In this document: piece after piece, positions 35,844 to 44,310 of the stretch
How positions within the stretch are numbered: the stretch's first letter is position 1
Layout of the letters: every line of letters begins with the position of its first letter
Source of the DNA: Streptomyces brevispora
GTDB lineage: Bacteria > Actinomycetota > Actinomycetes > Streptomycetales > Streptomycetaceae
Length of the DNA stretch: 64,000 nt
Direction of reading: 5' to 3'
Assembly (NCBI RefSeq): GCF_007829885.1
Contig: NZ_VIWW01000001.1
Coordinates: 3,906,001 to 3,970,000 of the forward strand
Notes under the pieces: generated by a model
What the model saw: the letters and a program-made list of their open reading frames with translations, nothing else
Told to the model about the DNA's origin: nothing
Database searches by the model: none
Position numbers and translations under genes: made by a program

Positions 35844-36908
35844 ATGCCTCGTTGGAAGGCACTGCCGGAGGAACTCGACCCACAGATCCGGGAATTCGCC
35901 GGCCAGCTGCGCAGACTCGTCGACCGCAGTGGCCTGAGCGTCGCCGCGCTGGCCGACCGTACGGGATACAGCAAGACGTCATGGGAGCGGTACCTGAACG
36001 GGCGGCTGCTCGCCCCCAGGGGGGCCATAGCCGCGCTGGCCGAGGTGACGGGCACCAATCACGTACACCTGAGCACCATGTGGGAGCTGGCGGAACGGGC
36101 CTGGAGCCGTGCCGAGATGCGCCACGACATGACGATGGAAGGCATCCGGATAGTCCAGGCGCGGGAGGCACTCGGCGAGACCGGGCAGCAGTCGCGCGGT
36201 CACGGCAGGAGCCGCCCCTCCGGCGGTGCCGGCATGGCCGAGGGCGGGGCGGGCGCGAGCGGCGGGGGCCACGCTCCGTCCGTACCGGTCCAGCGCGGGA
36301 CTGTGCCGCAGCAGCCGCAGGCCTGGCCGAACGCGCCGATGGGTGCGGGGCCCGGCCTGCCGCCCGCGCATCGCGGCGGTGACGGTGGCCGGAGCCGGGG
36401 CCGTGACGGCGGCCGCCGTAAACCGTTCGTGATCGCGGCGGCCGTGGTGGGCGCCCTGCTGGTGGTGACCGGTGCGGTGCTGTTGACCGGTTCGGGCGGT
36501 GACCCCGACGGCGACAAGGCGGCCGCCCCTTCCCCGACACCGACGACCAGTGCGCCGAAGCTGCCGGCCGGGGTCGGGTGCAGCGGCTCCGACTGCGCCG
36601 GGCAGGACCCCGAGGACATGGGCTGCGGCGGCGAGTACGTCCGTACGGTCTCCAGCGTCACCGTCGGCGGAAGCCTCGTCGAGGTGCGCTACAGCGAGAC
36701 CTGTGCGGCGGCGTGGGCCCGGATCACCAAGGCGACCACCGGCGACACCATTCGGATCAGCGCGGGCGGGGCGGGGCAGGACGGCACGGTGTCCGCCTCG
36801 GCGGACACGTACACCCCGATGGTCGCCGTGAAGCGGGTCGCCGACGTCAAGGCGTGCGCCACCCTCGCCACCGGCACGAAGGGGTGCACGACCGAAGCGA
36901 CCGGCTGA
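35844..36908 (+). CDS. Transmembrane XRE regulator with DUF2690 extracellular domain
   Basis: 354 residues. An XRE helix-turn-helix (residues 20-75: LRRLVDRSGLSVAALADRTG, SKTSWERYLNGR) is followed by a helical and low-complexity cytoplasmic linker. One membrane helix (FVIAAAVVGALLVVTGAVLL) leads to an external domain (residues about 240-354) with four Cys (GCSGSDCAGQDPEDMGCGGE ... CAAAWARI) that fits DUF2690. This architecture suggests a one-component sensor coupling an extracellular signal to DNA binding. The ATG at 35844 has GGGGGAAG upstream. Partners and signal are unknown. It precedes mdh by about 195 bp and is not coupled to it. Confidence 0.85.
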   Translation: MPRWKALPEELDPQIREFAGQLRRLVDRSGLSVAALADRTGYSKTSWERYLNGRLLAPRGAIAALAEVTGTNHVHLSTMWELAERAWSRAEMRHDMTMEGIRIVQAREALGETGQQSRGHGRSRPSGGAGMAEGGAGASGGGHAPSVPVQRGTVPQQPQAWPNAPMGAGPGLPPAHRGGDGGRSRGRDGGRRKPFVIAAAVVGALLVVTGAVLLTGSGGDPDGDKAAAPSPTPTTSAPKLPAGVGCSGSDCAGQDPEDMGCGGEYVRTVSSVTVGGSLVEVRYSETCAAAWARITKATTGDTIRISAGGAGQDGTVSASADTYTPMVAVKRVADVKACATLATGTKGCTTEATG

Positions 36909-37103
36909 GCCGGTGACCGGTTGAGTCGACGAACGGGGTGAGCGGGGAGTGACCGGTTGTGTGCGGTGCCACAGGGGGCTGGGCAGCCGCGGGGTTCCGG
37001 GTCGGATAGCCTGATCGCTGGATATCTCTTCACATCAAGATTCAGGGATGTCCAGCACCAGGGGCCAGGAGCCCTCACCGCCAGCTGTCTAACGGAGATC
37101 GCC

Positions 37104-38093
37104 ATGACCCGCACTCCCGTGAATGTCACCGTGACCGGCGCAGCCGGCCAGATCGGCTACGCGCTGCTCTTCCGCATCGCCTCCGGCCACCTGCTCGGCC
37201 CGGACGTGCCGGTCAATCTGCGTCTCCTGGAGATCCCGCAGGGTCTGAAGGCCGCCGAGGGCACCGCGATGGAGCTCGACGACTGCGCCTTCCCGCTGCT
37301 GCGCGACATCGAGATCACCGACGACGCCAATGTCGGCTTCGCCGGCGCGAACGTCGCCCTGCTCGTCGGCGCCCGCCCGCGCACCAAGGGCATGGAGCGC
37401 GGCGACCTGCTCTCCGCCAACGGCGGCATCTTCAAGCCGCAGGGCAAGGCGATCAACGACAACGCCGCGGACGACATCAAGGTCCTCGTCGTCGGCAACC
37501 CGGCCAACACCAACGCGCTCATCGCGCAGGCCGCCGCCCCGGACGTACCGGCCGAGCGCTTCACCGCGATGACCCGGCTGGACCACAACCGCGCGATCTC
37601 GCAGCTGGCCGCCAAGACCGGTGCTGCCGTCTCCGACATCAAGAAGCTGACGATCTGGGGCAACCACTCGGCCACCCAGTACCCGGACATCTTCCACGCG
37701 GAGATCGCCGGCAAGAACGCCGCCGAGCTCGTCAACGACGAGGCGTGGCTGGGCGACACCTTCATCCCGACCGTCGCCAAGCGCGGCGCCGCGATCATCG
37801 AGGCCCGTGGCGCGTCCTCGGCCGCCTCCGCCGCGAACGCCGCCATCGACCACGTGCACACCTGGGTCAACGGCACCGCCGCCGGCGACTGGACGTCCAT
37901 GGGTATCCCGTCGGACGGCTCCTACGGCGTCCCCGAGGGCATCATCTCGTCGTTCCCGGTCACCACGGAGAACGGCACGTACAAGATCGTCCAGGGCCTG
38001 GACATCAACGAGTTCTCCCGTGCGCGCATCGACGCGTCGGTGAAGGAGCTCACCGAGGAGCGCGACGCGGTCCGCGAGCTCGGCCTCATCTGA
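37104..38093 (+). CDS. mdh: Malate dehydrogenase
   Basis: 329 residues. The NAD-binding motif is VTGAAGQIGYALLFRIASG; the substrate Arg loop is VGARPRTKGMERGDLL; NPANTNALIAQ and the catalytic His in LTIWGNHSATQYPDIFHAE are diagnostic. It belongs to the type close to eukaryotic cytosolic MDH (about 329 residues). It oxidises malate to oxaloacetate in the TCA cycle, consistent with sucCD and sdhBA elsewhere in the window. The ATG at 37104 has GGAG upstream. Stop-anchored repeats and a terminator follow. Confidence 0.97.
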   Translation: MTRTPVNVTVTGAAGQIGYALLFRIASGHLLGPDVPVNLRLLEIPQGLKAAEGTAMELDDCAFPLLRDIEITDDANVGFAGANVALLVGARPRTKGMERGDLLSANGGIFKPQGKAINDNAADDIKVLVVGNPANTNALIAQAAAPDVPAERFTAMTRLDHNRAISQLAAKTGAAVSDIKKLTIWGNHSATQYPDIFHAEIAGKNAAELVNDEAWLGDTFIPTVAKRGAAIIEARGASSAASAANAAIDHVHTWVNGTAAGDWTSMGIPSDGSYGVPEGIISSFPVTTENGTYKIVQGLDINEFSRARIDASVKELTEERDAVRELGLI

Positions 38094-38160
38094 TCCGTTC
38101 GGCCTGATCGGTTCGGCCTGATCCGTTCGGTCTTCACCCGTTCGGTCTTCACCCGTTCGC
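38091..38160. repeat. Tandem repeats starting at the mdh stop codon
   Basis: The mdh stop opens three 14-bp units of TGATCSGTTCGGCC, followed by two TTCGGTCTTCACCCG units. The spacing keeps no single reading frame. Confidence 0.8.
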
Positions 38161-38171
38161 GAGTACGCCTC

Positions 38172-38205
38172 CGCCCCCGGCAACTGTCAGTCGCTGCCGG
38201 GGGCG
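38172..38205. terminator. Terminator between mdh and AhpD-like gene
   Basis: CGCCCCCGGCA (38172-38182) and TGCCGGGGGCG (38195-38205) form an 11-bp perfect stem around a 12-base loop between convergent genes. Confidence 0.8.
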
Positions 38206-38286
38206 TGGTGTTTCCCGTACGGGCCGCGGTCAGGCGCTCCGCGGCCCGTCCGCGGTCCTGCGGGACGGGCGTACGGGGGCGGCCGG

Positions 38287-38799
38287 TCAGCTGTGGACGT
38301 CGCCGGGGGTGTAGTGGCCCGGGACCATACGGGTGGTCACGGCGAACCGGTTCCAGGCGTTGATCGTGATGATCGCGGCGATGAGGTGGGCGAGCTCCGT
38401 CTCGTCGAAGTGCTTCGCGGCCTTCGCGTACACCTCGTCCGGCACGAAACCGTCGGTCAGGACGGTCACCGCCTCGGTCAGCTCGATCGCCGCGATCTCC
38501 TTCGGCGTGTAGAAGTGCTGCGACTCCTCCCATGCGCTGAGCTGCATGATCCGCTGGGCGGACTCACCCGCCGCGAGGGCGTCCTTGGTGTGCATGTCGA
38601 GGCAGAACGCGCAGTGGTTGAGCTGCGAGGACCGGATCTTCACCAGTTCGGCCACGACCGGGTCGAGCCCCTTGCGGGACGCGGCTTCCAGGCGGGCCAT
38701 CGCCTTGTAGACCTCGGGTGCGTGCTCGCTCCACTGCATGCGGGGCGTGTGCTCGGTGGTGTACTCGGAGGTTGCGTGGCTGTGCGCGTTCGTCGTCAT
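38287..38799 (-). CDS. Carboxymuconolactone decarboxylase / AhpD-like protein
   Basis: 170 residues. The active-site Cys pair is in QLNHCAFCLDMHTKDAL (C-x-x-C with the following His), characteristic of AhpD-type alkylhydroperoxidases of the CMD family. The N-terminus is His/Thr-rich. A role in peroxide reduction or electrophile handling is likely. The ATG at 38799 is 47 bp from the divergent MocR gene, a layout in which the MocR regulator usually controls its neighbour. Length and helical pattern (LTEAVTVLTDGFVPDEVY...) are normal for the family. Confidence 0.92.
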   Translation of the reverse strand: MTTNAHSHATSEYTTEHTPRMQWSEHAPEVYKAMARLEAASRKGLDPVVAELVKIRSSQLNHCAFCLDMHTKDALAAGESAQRIMQLSAWEESQHFYTPKEIAAIELTEAVTVLTDGFVPDEVYAKAAKHFDETELAHLIAAIITINAWNRFAVTTRMVPGHYTPGDVHS

Positions 38800-38846
38800 G
38801 GATACGACGCTACGCGCTGAGTGGCGCAGCGGTATGGTCCATTTGC

Positions 38847-40250
38847 ATGACAGATGCCTGGGCCACTTTCGGTGCCGACCTGCACATCGACCCGGCCGGC
38901 GCCACCGGACTGCGGGCCGGCCTCATCGACGCCCTGCGCGAGGCGGCCCGGACGGGCCGGCTGGCACCGGGGACCCGGCTGCCGTCGTCCCGCACCCTGG
39001 CGGCCGACCTCGGCATCGCCCGCAACACCGTCGCCGACGCCTACGCGGAACTGGTCGCCGAGGGCTGGCTCACCGCCCGGCAGGGCTCCGGCACCCGGGT
39101 CGCGCAGCGCGCCGAACCCCGCCGGGCTGCCACCAGGGTCCCGCGTTCCCGGCAGCCCCGCACCAGCCCCGCCTACAGCCTGCTGCCCGGCTCGCCCGAC
39201 CTGGCGACGTTCCCCCGCGCCGCGTGGCTCAAGGCGGCCCGGCGGGCCCTCACCGCCGCACCCAACGACGCCTTCGGCTACGGCGATCCGCGCGGCCGCG
39301 TCGAACTGCGCACCGCGCTCGCCGGCTATCTGGCACGGGCCCGCGGCGTGTACGCGGACCCCGAACGCATCGTCGTCTGCTCCGGCTTCCTCCACGGTCT
39401 GACGCTGATGGCGAAGGTGCTGCGGGAGCGCCGGGTACGGGAAGTGGCCGTCGAGTCGTACGGGCTGGATGTGCACACACGCCTGCTCACCGAGGCCGGG
39501 ATGCGCATACCCTGCCTGCCGCTCGACGAGTTCGGCTCCCGGACCGGCGAACTCCACCGCATGCGGAGCGCGGGCGCGGTGCTGCTGACCCCCGCGCACC
39601 AGTTCCCGACCGGGGCGCCGCTCCACCCCGACCGGCGGGCCGCGGCGGTCGACTGGGCCCGTTCCACCGGCGGCCTGATCCTGGAGGACGACTACGACGG
39701 GGAGTTCCGCTACGACCGCCAGCCGGTCGGCGCACTCCAGGGACTGGACCCCGAGCGCGTCGTGTACCTGGGCACGACCAGCAAGTCCCTGGCACCGGGG
39801 CTGCGGCTGGGCTGGATGGTGGTGCCGCGGTCGCTGGTCGGCGAGGTCACCGCGGCGAAGGGACCGAGCGACTGGGCGTCCAGCGCGCTGGACCAGCTGA
39901 CGCTCGCGGAGTTCATCGCCTCCGGCGCGTACGACCGGCATGTGCGTGCCATGCGGCTGCGCTACCGCAACCGCCGCGACCAGCTCGTCGCGGCGCTGGC
40001 CGAACGGGCCCCGTCCATCGAGGTCAGCGGCATCGCCGCCGGGCTGCACGCCGTGCTCGAACTCCCGGAGGGAAGCGAGGCGGACGTGGTCCGGTCGGCG
40101 GCCTGGCAGGGGCTGGTGGTGCAGGGGCTGTCCTTCTTCCGCCACCCGGACGCCGAGGTGCGACGCGAGGCCCTGGTCATCGGCTACGGAACCCCGACCG
40201 ACAGCGCCTGGGCCGGCACGCTGGACGCGCTCGTGCGGGTGCTGCCGTGA
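38847..40250 (+). CDS. MocR-type regulator (GntR helix-turn-helix fused to aminotransferase fold)
   Basis: 467 residues. A GntR winged-helix domain (residues about 20-85, GTRLPSSRTLAADLGIARNT) is joined to a type I aminotransferase domain with the PLP-phosphate and Asp region in ILEDDYDGEFRYDRQP and the Schiff-base Lys in YLGTTSKSLAPGLRLGWM. Members use PLP or an amine as ligand. TATGGT (38833-38838) ends eight bases before the ATG, so the transcript is likely leaderless. The palindrome ATGGTCCAT (38834-38842) sits over this promoter and may be part of its operator. The divergent AhpD-like gene is the probable target. Confidence 0.92.
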   Translation: MTDAWATFGADLHIDPAGATGLRAGLIDALREAARTGRLAPGTRLPSSRTLAADLGIARNTVADAYAELVAEGWLTARQGSGTRVAQRAEPRRAATRVPRSRQPRTSPAYSLLPGSPDLATFPRAAWLKAARRALTAAPNDAFGYGDPRGRVELRTALAGYLARARGVYADPERIVVCSGFLHGLTLMAKVLRERRVREVAVESYGLDVHTRLLTEAGMRIPCLPLDEFGSRTGELHRMRSAGAVLLTPAHQFPTGAPLHPDRRAAAVDWARSTGGLILEDDYDGEFRYDRQPVGALQGLDPERVVYLGTTSKSLAPGLRLGWMVVPRSLVGEVTAAKGPSDWASSALDQLTLAEFIASGAYDRHVRAMRLRYRNRRDQLVAALAERAPSIEVSGIAAGLHAVLELPEGSEADVVRSAAWQGLVVQGLSFFRHPDAEVRREALVIGYGTPTDSAWAGTLDALVRVLP

Positions 40251-40375
40251 GATGACCTCTGTGTGGACCTCAGCGCACGGCGGGCCGGGCTGGGATTCTG
40301 CCGTGGGAAGGCGTCCGTCCCGTTGCGCGAAGTTGTGCTTTGTGGCCTGCTCAAGGGGCCGTTACGGTCGAAATC

Positions 40376-41827
40376 ATGGAGTGGAGTTTTCGAACGGCGG
40401 AAGAACTCACGGCTGCTTTACGCGCCGGTGAAGTGACCTCGGTGGAACTGACCGACGAGGCGATCACCCGTATCGAGCGGGACGACAAGGCGATCAACGC
40501 GATCTGTGTGCCGGACTTCGACCGCGCACGGGCCGCCGCGCGCGGCGCCGACCAGGCGCGTTCCCGCGGCGAGGACCGGCCGCTGCTCGGCATCCCGGTG
40601 ACGGTCAAGGAGTCCTACAACATCGCCGGGCTGCCCACGACGTGGGGCATGCCGCAACACCGGGACCATGTGCCGGACGAGGACGCGGTACAGGTGTCGC
40701 GGCTCAGGGCCGCCGGCGCGGTGGTGCTCGGCAAGACCAATGTGCCCTTGGGGCTGCAGGACATCCAGAGCTTCAACGAGATCCACGGCACCACCAACAA
40801 CCCGTGGGACCACGGCCGCACGCCGGGCGGATCCTCCGGCGGATCGGCGGCGGCCCTGGCGTGCGGGTTCGGCGCGCTGTCCATCGGCTCCGACCTCGCC
40901 GGTTCGTTGCGCACCCCCGCGCATTTCTGCGGTGTCTACGCGCACAAGCCGACACTCGGGCTGGTGGCCAACCGCGGTATGGTCGCGCCGTCCGCACCGG
41001 CCCTGCCGGTCGATCTCGACCTCGCCGTCGTCGGTCCGATGGCGCGCAGCGCCCGCGACCTCACGCTCCTGCTCGACGTCATGGCCGGTCCGGATCCATT
41101 GACGTTCGGCGTGGCGCACCACTTGAGGTTGCCGCCCGCGCGCCACGAACGGCTTCGCGACTTCAGGGTCTTGGTCCTCGACGAGCATCCGCTCATTGCG
41201 ACCGGGTCGGCGGTGCGGGCGGGCGTGAACCGAGTGGCCGACGCGCTGGTCGACGGCGGCGCCCACGTCGAACGGCACAGTCCGCTGCTGCCCGATCTGG
41301 CCGAGGCCGGGACGCTCTACAGCCAGTTGCTGGTCTCGGGCTCCGTCGCGCGTTTTCCCGTCGAATCGTACGACCGGCTGCGGACCCGTGCCGCCGGTCT
41401 GAGCGCGGACGACCGGAGTCTCGACGCGGCACGGCTGCGCGCCATGGTGTTCAGCCACCGCGACTGGCTCCAGGCGAACAACCGCCGTGAACTGCACCGT
41501 CACGGCTGGCGGCAACTGTTCGCCGAGTTCGATGCCGTGGTGTGCCCGATCACGCCCACTCCGGCGTTCCCGCACGACCACACCCCCAATCCGATGGAAC
41601 GCCGGATCGACATCGAGGGCGCCGAGTACCCTTACTTCGACCAGCTCGTCTGGGCCGGTCTGCCCACGATGCCCGGCCTGCCCGCCACCGCCGTACCGGC
41701 GGGCCGGTCCCCCGAGGGTCTGCCGGTGGGAGTGCAGCTCATCGGGCCGATGTTCGAGGACCGCACCCCGCTGCGGCTGGCCGAACTGCTTGAGCGGGAG
41801 ATCGGCGGCTTCCGGGCACCGGAGTAG
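40376..41827 (+). CDS. Amidase signature family hydrolase
   Basis: 483 residues. The Ser-cisSer-Lys catalytic set is readable: Lys in LLGIPVTVKESYNIAG, the Gly/Ser-rich signature TPGGSSGGSAAALACG and the nucleophile Ser in SIGSDLAGSLRTPAHFCG. The C-terminus has LPTMPGLPATAVPAG, also typical. It hydrolyses an amide of unknown identity; related enzymes include acetamidases and indoleacetamide hydrolases. The ATG at 40376 was chosen as the first Met before the conserved helix MEWSFRTAEELTAAL. It appears to stand alone. Length is normal. Confidence 0.92.
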   Translation: MEWSFRTAEELTAALRAGEVTSVELTDEAITRIERDDKAINAICVPDFDRARAAARGADQARSRGEDRPLLGIPVTVKESYNIAGLPTTWGMPQHRDHVPDEDAVQVSRLRAAGAVVLGKTNVPLGLQDIQSFNEIHGTTNNPWDHGRTPGGSSGGSAAALACGFGALSIGSDLAGSLRTPAHFCGVYAHKPTLGLVANRGMVAPSAPALPVDLDLAVVGPMARSARDLTLLLDVMAGPDPLTFGVAHHLRLPPARHERLRDFRVLVLDEHPLIATGSAVRAGVNRVADALVDGGAHVERHSPLLPDLAEAGTLYSQLLVSGSVARFPVESYDRLRTRAAGLSADDRSLDAARLRAMVFSHRDWLQANNRRELHRHGWRQLFAEFDAVVCPITPTPAFPHDHTPNPMERRIDIEGAEYPYFDQLVWAGLPTMPGLPATAVPAGRSPEGLPVGVQLIGPMFEDRTPLRLAELLEREIGGFRAPE

Positions 41828-41992
41828 GGCGTACGACCGGGTGTGCGTCGAGGGAGTTCCGCCACCCGGACATCTGGGCCGTGCACGCGGTCGAGTGCGG
41901 AATCAACCGCCTCAAGAGCCACCGAGCCGTCGCTACCAGGTGCGACGGACTCGCTGTCCGCTGTGAGGCAACTGTCCGGGAGAGGGATGACC

Positions 41993-42544
41993 ATGGGGGA
42001 TGTGCGGCCGGCGTGGCAGCGATTGGTGGACTGGCTGGAGACGAATGCACCGGCGACCGCGTCGTCGGTCCTCGCTCCCGCCACGCCGGCAGCGATCACC
42101 GCGGCCGAGGAGCGCATGGGCGTCGGTTTCCCGGTTGAGCTTCGGACGTGGCTCCTGGCATCCGGGGCCGACAACGGCCCTGTTGGTGTCACGGAAGGGG
42201 TCGTGCCCGGCAACCGCGATGTGCTGGGACTGGCGGCCATGGAGCGGACGTACCACTTCAAGAGGGAGATCGAGCGCGACGACCCGTCCGACGATCCGGA
42301 GTTTCCCTTCTGGCACGAGCAGTGGATTCCGATCGTCTCGGACGATGATGCCTGTTACGGCATGTTCCTGGATGTGCGCAGCGGCCGGATCGGTTCGTTC
42401 GGCGATGGTGATGCGCCGTCCTTCGGAGTTCACGAGTCACTGACTGCTCTGTTCAGCGAGACGGCCGTCCTCATGGAGCAGATTTCCGCGGGGGCGCAGC
42501 GCGCTGCGGGACGTGTTCAGGACGGCAGGCTCATCTGGGACTGA
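41993..42544 (+). CDS. SMI1/KNR4 (SUKH) domain protein
   Basis: 183 residues. The N-terminal segment ATPAAITAAEERMGVGFPVE and LRTWLLASGADNG is the SUKH signature, as is the hydrophobic pattern PEFPFWHEQWIPIVSDDDAC. SUKH proteins commonly act as immunity proteins against polymorphic toxins but also as general adaptors. Two Met codons lie close together; the ATG at 41993 has GGAGAGGG with better spacing than the one at 41987. It is not next to an obvious toxin gene, so an orphan immunity gene is possible. It marks the left edge of the accessory region. Confidence 0.82.
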   Translation: MGDVRPAWQRLVDWLETNAPATASSVLAPATPAAITAAEERMGVGFPVELRTWLLASGADNGPVGVTEGVVPGNRDVLGLAAMERTYHFKREIERDDPSDDPEFPFWHEQWIPIVSDDDACYGMFLDVRSGRIGSFGDGDAPSFGVHESLTALFSETAVLMEQISAGAQRAAGRVQDGRLIWD

Positions 42545-42597
42545 GGGCCGGCGTACGCATGTGCGCCCGTGGTGCCGACCGGCACCACGGGCCCACA

Positions 42598-42867
42598 TGC
42601 GTCATCGGCGTCAACGCCCGCAACCTGAAGACCCTCCACGTCGACCGGGACACCTTCGCCAAGGTCGCCCCTTCGATCCCGGATCACATCGTCAAGGTCG
42701 CGGCCTCCGCGGTGCGCGGCCCGCAGGACCTGATCGCCTACGCCGACCACGGCGCGGACGCGGTCCTGGTCGGCGAGGCCCTGGTCACTGGCCCCGACCC
42801 CAGGACGGCCGTCGCGGACCTGGTGGCCGCGGGTATCCGTCCCTCCATGCGCCAAAGCCAGGACTGA
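42598..42867 (+). pseudogene. Indole-3-glycerol phosphate synthase (trpC) C-terminal fragment
   Basis: About 89 residues match the C-terminal third of TrpC: CVIGVNARNLKTLHVDRDT, KVAPSIPDHIVKVAASAVRG and GADAVLVGEALVTGPDPRTA, ending in LVAAGIRP. The catalytic N-terminal barrel strands are missing and no start codon of the right type precedes it. It joins upstream sequence with no TrpC similarity, so a truncated duplicate is the likely origin. A full trpC would be expected elsewhere in the genome. Confidence 0.85.
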
Positions 42868-43061
42868 CACCCGCTCCGACTTCCGCCTCCACCCCGCGGA
42901 TCGCGCGGCGGCGGTCAGTTCCGGACCGTTGACGGCCGGGCGGCAGTCGCGAAGTCCCGGGTGAGGCCGTAAGGACTTGTCCCGATGTCGGAGTCCGTTC
43001 GACGTAGGGTCTGCGAGGCGACGTGGGCGGCGCCGTCGGCTCGGCCGCCAGGGAGGGCATC

Positions 43062-43251
43062 TTGGAGCTGAACCCCACTTGCTGCTTCTGCTACCTGATC
43101 ATTGATCTTGATCAGGACGAGGGGGCGACCGTACTCAGGCTCGGTGCGGTCGATCCGGCGGGGCGGTGACGTGCGGCAGCATGCCTACTCGCACTCAAGC
43201 TGCCTGCGCGAGCGAGTCCACCCGAGCATCGATCTCTGGTGGGAGTTCTGA
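43062..43251 (+). pseudogene. Frameshifted small Cys/His-rich (zinc-ribbon-like) protein
   Basis: A TTG start (43062, GGGAGG upstream) gives LELNPTCCFCYLIIDLDQDE, followed by GATVLRLGAVDPAGR and a stop at 43167. Switching frame by one base near 43160, in a run GGCGGGGCGG, gives GGDVRQHAYSHSSCLRERVH and then PSIDLWWEF before a stop at 43249. The two halves fit together as one small protein with Cys-x-x-Cys and His-x-x-x-Cys-type ligands, a typical zinc ribbon. The indel could be real or a sequencing error. The function is unknown. Confidence 0.6.
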
Positions 43252-43284
43252 GAGGGCAATAAGTCTTCCGCCGTTTTGGGTTAG

Positions 43285-43740
43285 TTGGATTGTGTGGTGA
43301 TCGAGCCGCTGATCGCAGCGTGGAAGGCGCAGCATCCCTCGGGCTCCGGACATCAGGAGCGTTACAGGATGCGGGAGATCGTCAAAGCGCTGCGGTACCG
43401 GACCCGAACAGGCTGCCAGTGGGAACTGCTGCCACACGACCTGCCGCCGACCGGCGCGGTGCGCTACTACTTCGATGTCTGGAAGCGCGACGGACTCGAT
43501 CGCTCATCGTTGGGTCTTCCGCTCCTGCCCGAGCGCACCGAAGGCACCCGCGCTGAGCTCAAACGCCTCGTTGGCCTCGGATTCCTCGACGAGACCGAAC
43601 CAGGACTGTTCACACAGCCACGCCCGCAAACACACCCGCACCCGCCGACCGGCAACCCTGATCAGTCCCGGCCAGAGCCGGCGCCGGCCCCTCGACTCGG
43701 CGAAGCGAAACACCCGGGTGCGCGAAAGGGCACCCCGTGA
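43285..43740 (+). pseudogene. Chimeric ORF: IS5-type transposase N-terminus joined to another fragment
   Basis: The first 75 residues (VIEPLIAAWKAQHPS, REIVKALRYRTRTGCQWELL, YYFDVWKRDGLD) match the DUF4096 N-terminal domain of IS5-family transposases. From about 43507 the sequence changes to LPERTEGTRAELKRLVGLGF and DETEPGLFTQPRPQ, which belongs to another, unrecognised protein, followed by a Pro/His-rich tail. No DDE catalytic domain remains. The ORF overlaps the DUF397 start by four bases. This is the debris of an insertion. Confidence 0.75.
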
Positions 43741-43946
43741 CGACCGAATCCCCCAGTTGGTTCAAGTCCTCGTACAGCGACAACGGCGGCACGTGCGTCG
43801 AGGTCGCCGCCAACCTCGTCGCCGCGCGCGGCATCGTCCCCGTCCGTGACTCCAAGTCCCCGGCCGGCCCAGTCCTGGACGTAGCTACCGGCTCGTTCGC
43901 CTCCTTCGTGGCGGGCGTCAAGGCCGGAGAGTTCGGCGCTGTCTGA
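43737..43946 (+). CDS. DUF397 protein
   Basis: 69 residues with the DUF397 signature: WFKSSYSDNGGTCVEVAANL at the start and VPVRDSKSP then FASFVAGVKAGEFGAV at the end. In streptomycetes these small proteins usually lie directly after an XRE regulator (AbaA/BldB neighbourhood type) and act with it in development or secondary metabolism. Here no XRE gene precedes it, because a transposase fragment occupies that position. The GTG at 43737 has GAAAGGG upstream. It seems intact and may be expressed from the chimeric ORF upstream. Confidence 0.88.
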   Translation: MTTESPSWFKSSYSDNGGTCVEVAANLVAARGIVPVRDSKSPAGPVLDVATGSFASFVAGVKAGEFGAV

Positions 43947-44040
43947 GGGCCTGGGCCCGACACGTACCGATGCAGAGCGGCCCCGGCGCGCGGCGGGGCT
44001 TCCCGCCGGACACGGCGAACGTCCCGCCGCGACGCCGCAG

Positions 44041-44225
44041 AAGGCAGGGGTCTTCGACCGGCTGCACCGGGTCCTGCTCGCCGAGCTGAGCGCGGCCGGC
44101 GAACTCGACTGGTCCCGCCACCGGCCCGACGCCCTGCTCGGCGACAAGGGCAACGACTCCCACTCCAACCGCGACGCGCTGCGCGAACGCCGGATCCTGC
44201 CCGTCATCTCCCGCAAGGGGGCTCA
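44041..44225 (+). pseudogene. IS5-like transposase fragment with internal deletion
   Basis: The frame reads GVFDRLHRVLLAELSAAGEL then DWSR and directly RPDALLGDKGNDSHSNRDAL, ERRILPVISRKG. In intact IS5-group transposases, DWSR and RPDALLGDKG are separated by about 70 residues containing the first catalytic Asp, so an internal deletion is evident. The N- and C-terminal ends are also missing. It is likely a different element from the fragment at 43285. Confidence 0.8.
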
Positions 44226-44310
44226 GCGAAGTCAGTGGGGGGTCGGGCCGGCACAGCGCTCCGCTTGGCCATGCGGAGACACGGCCGTCTCGGCCGGCCC
44301 CACGGCTGGG

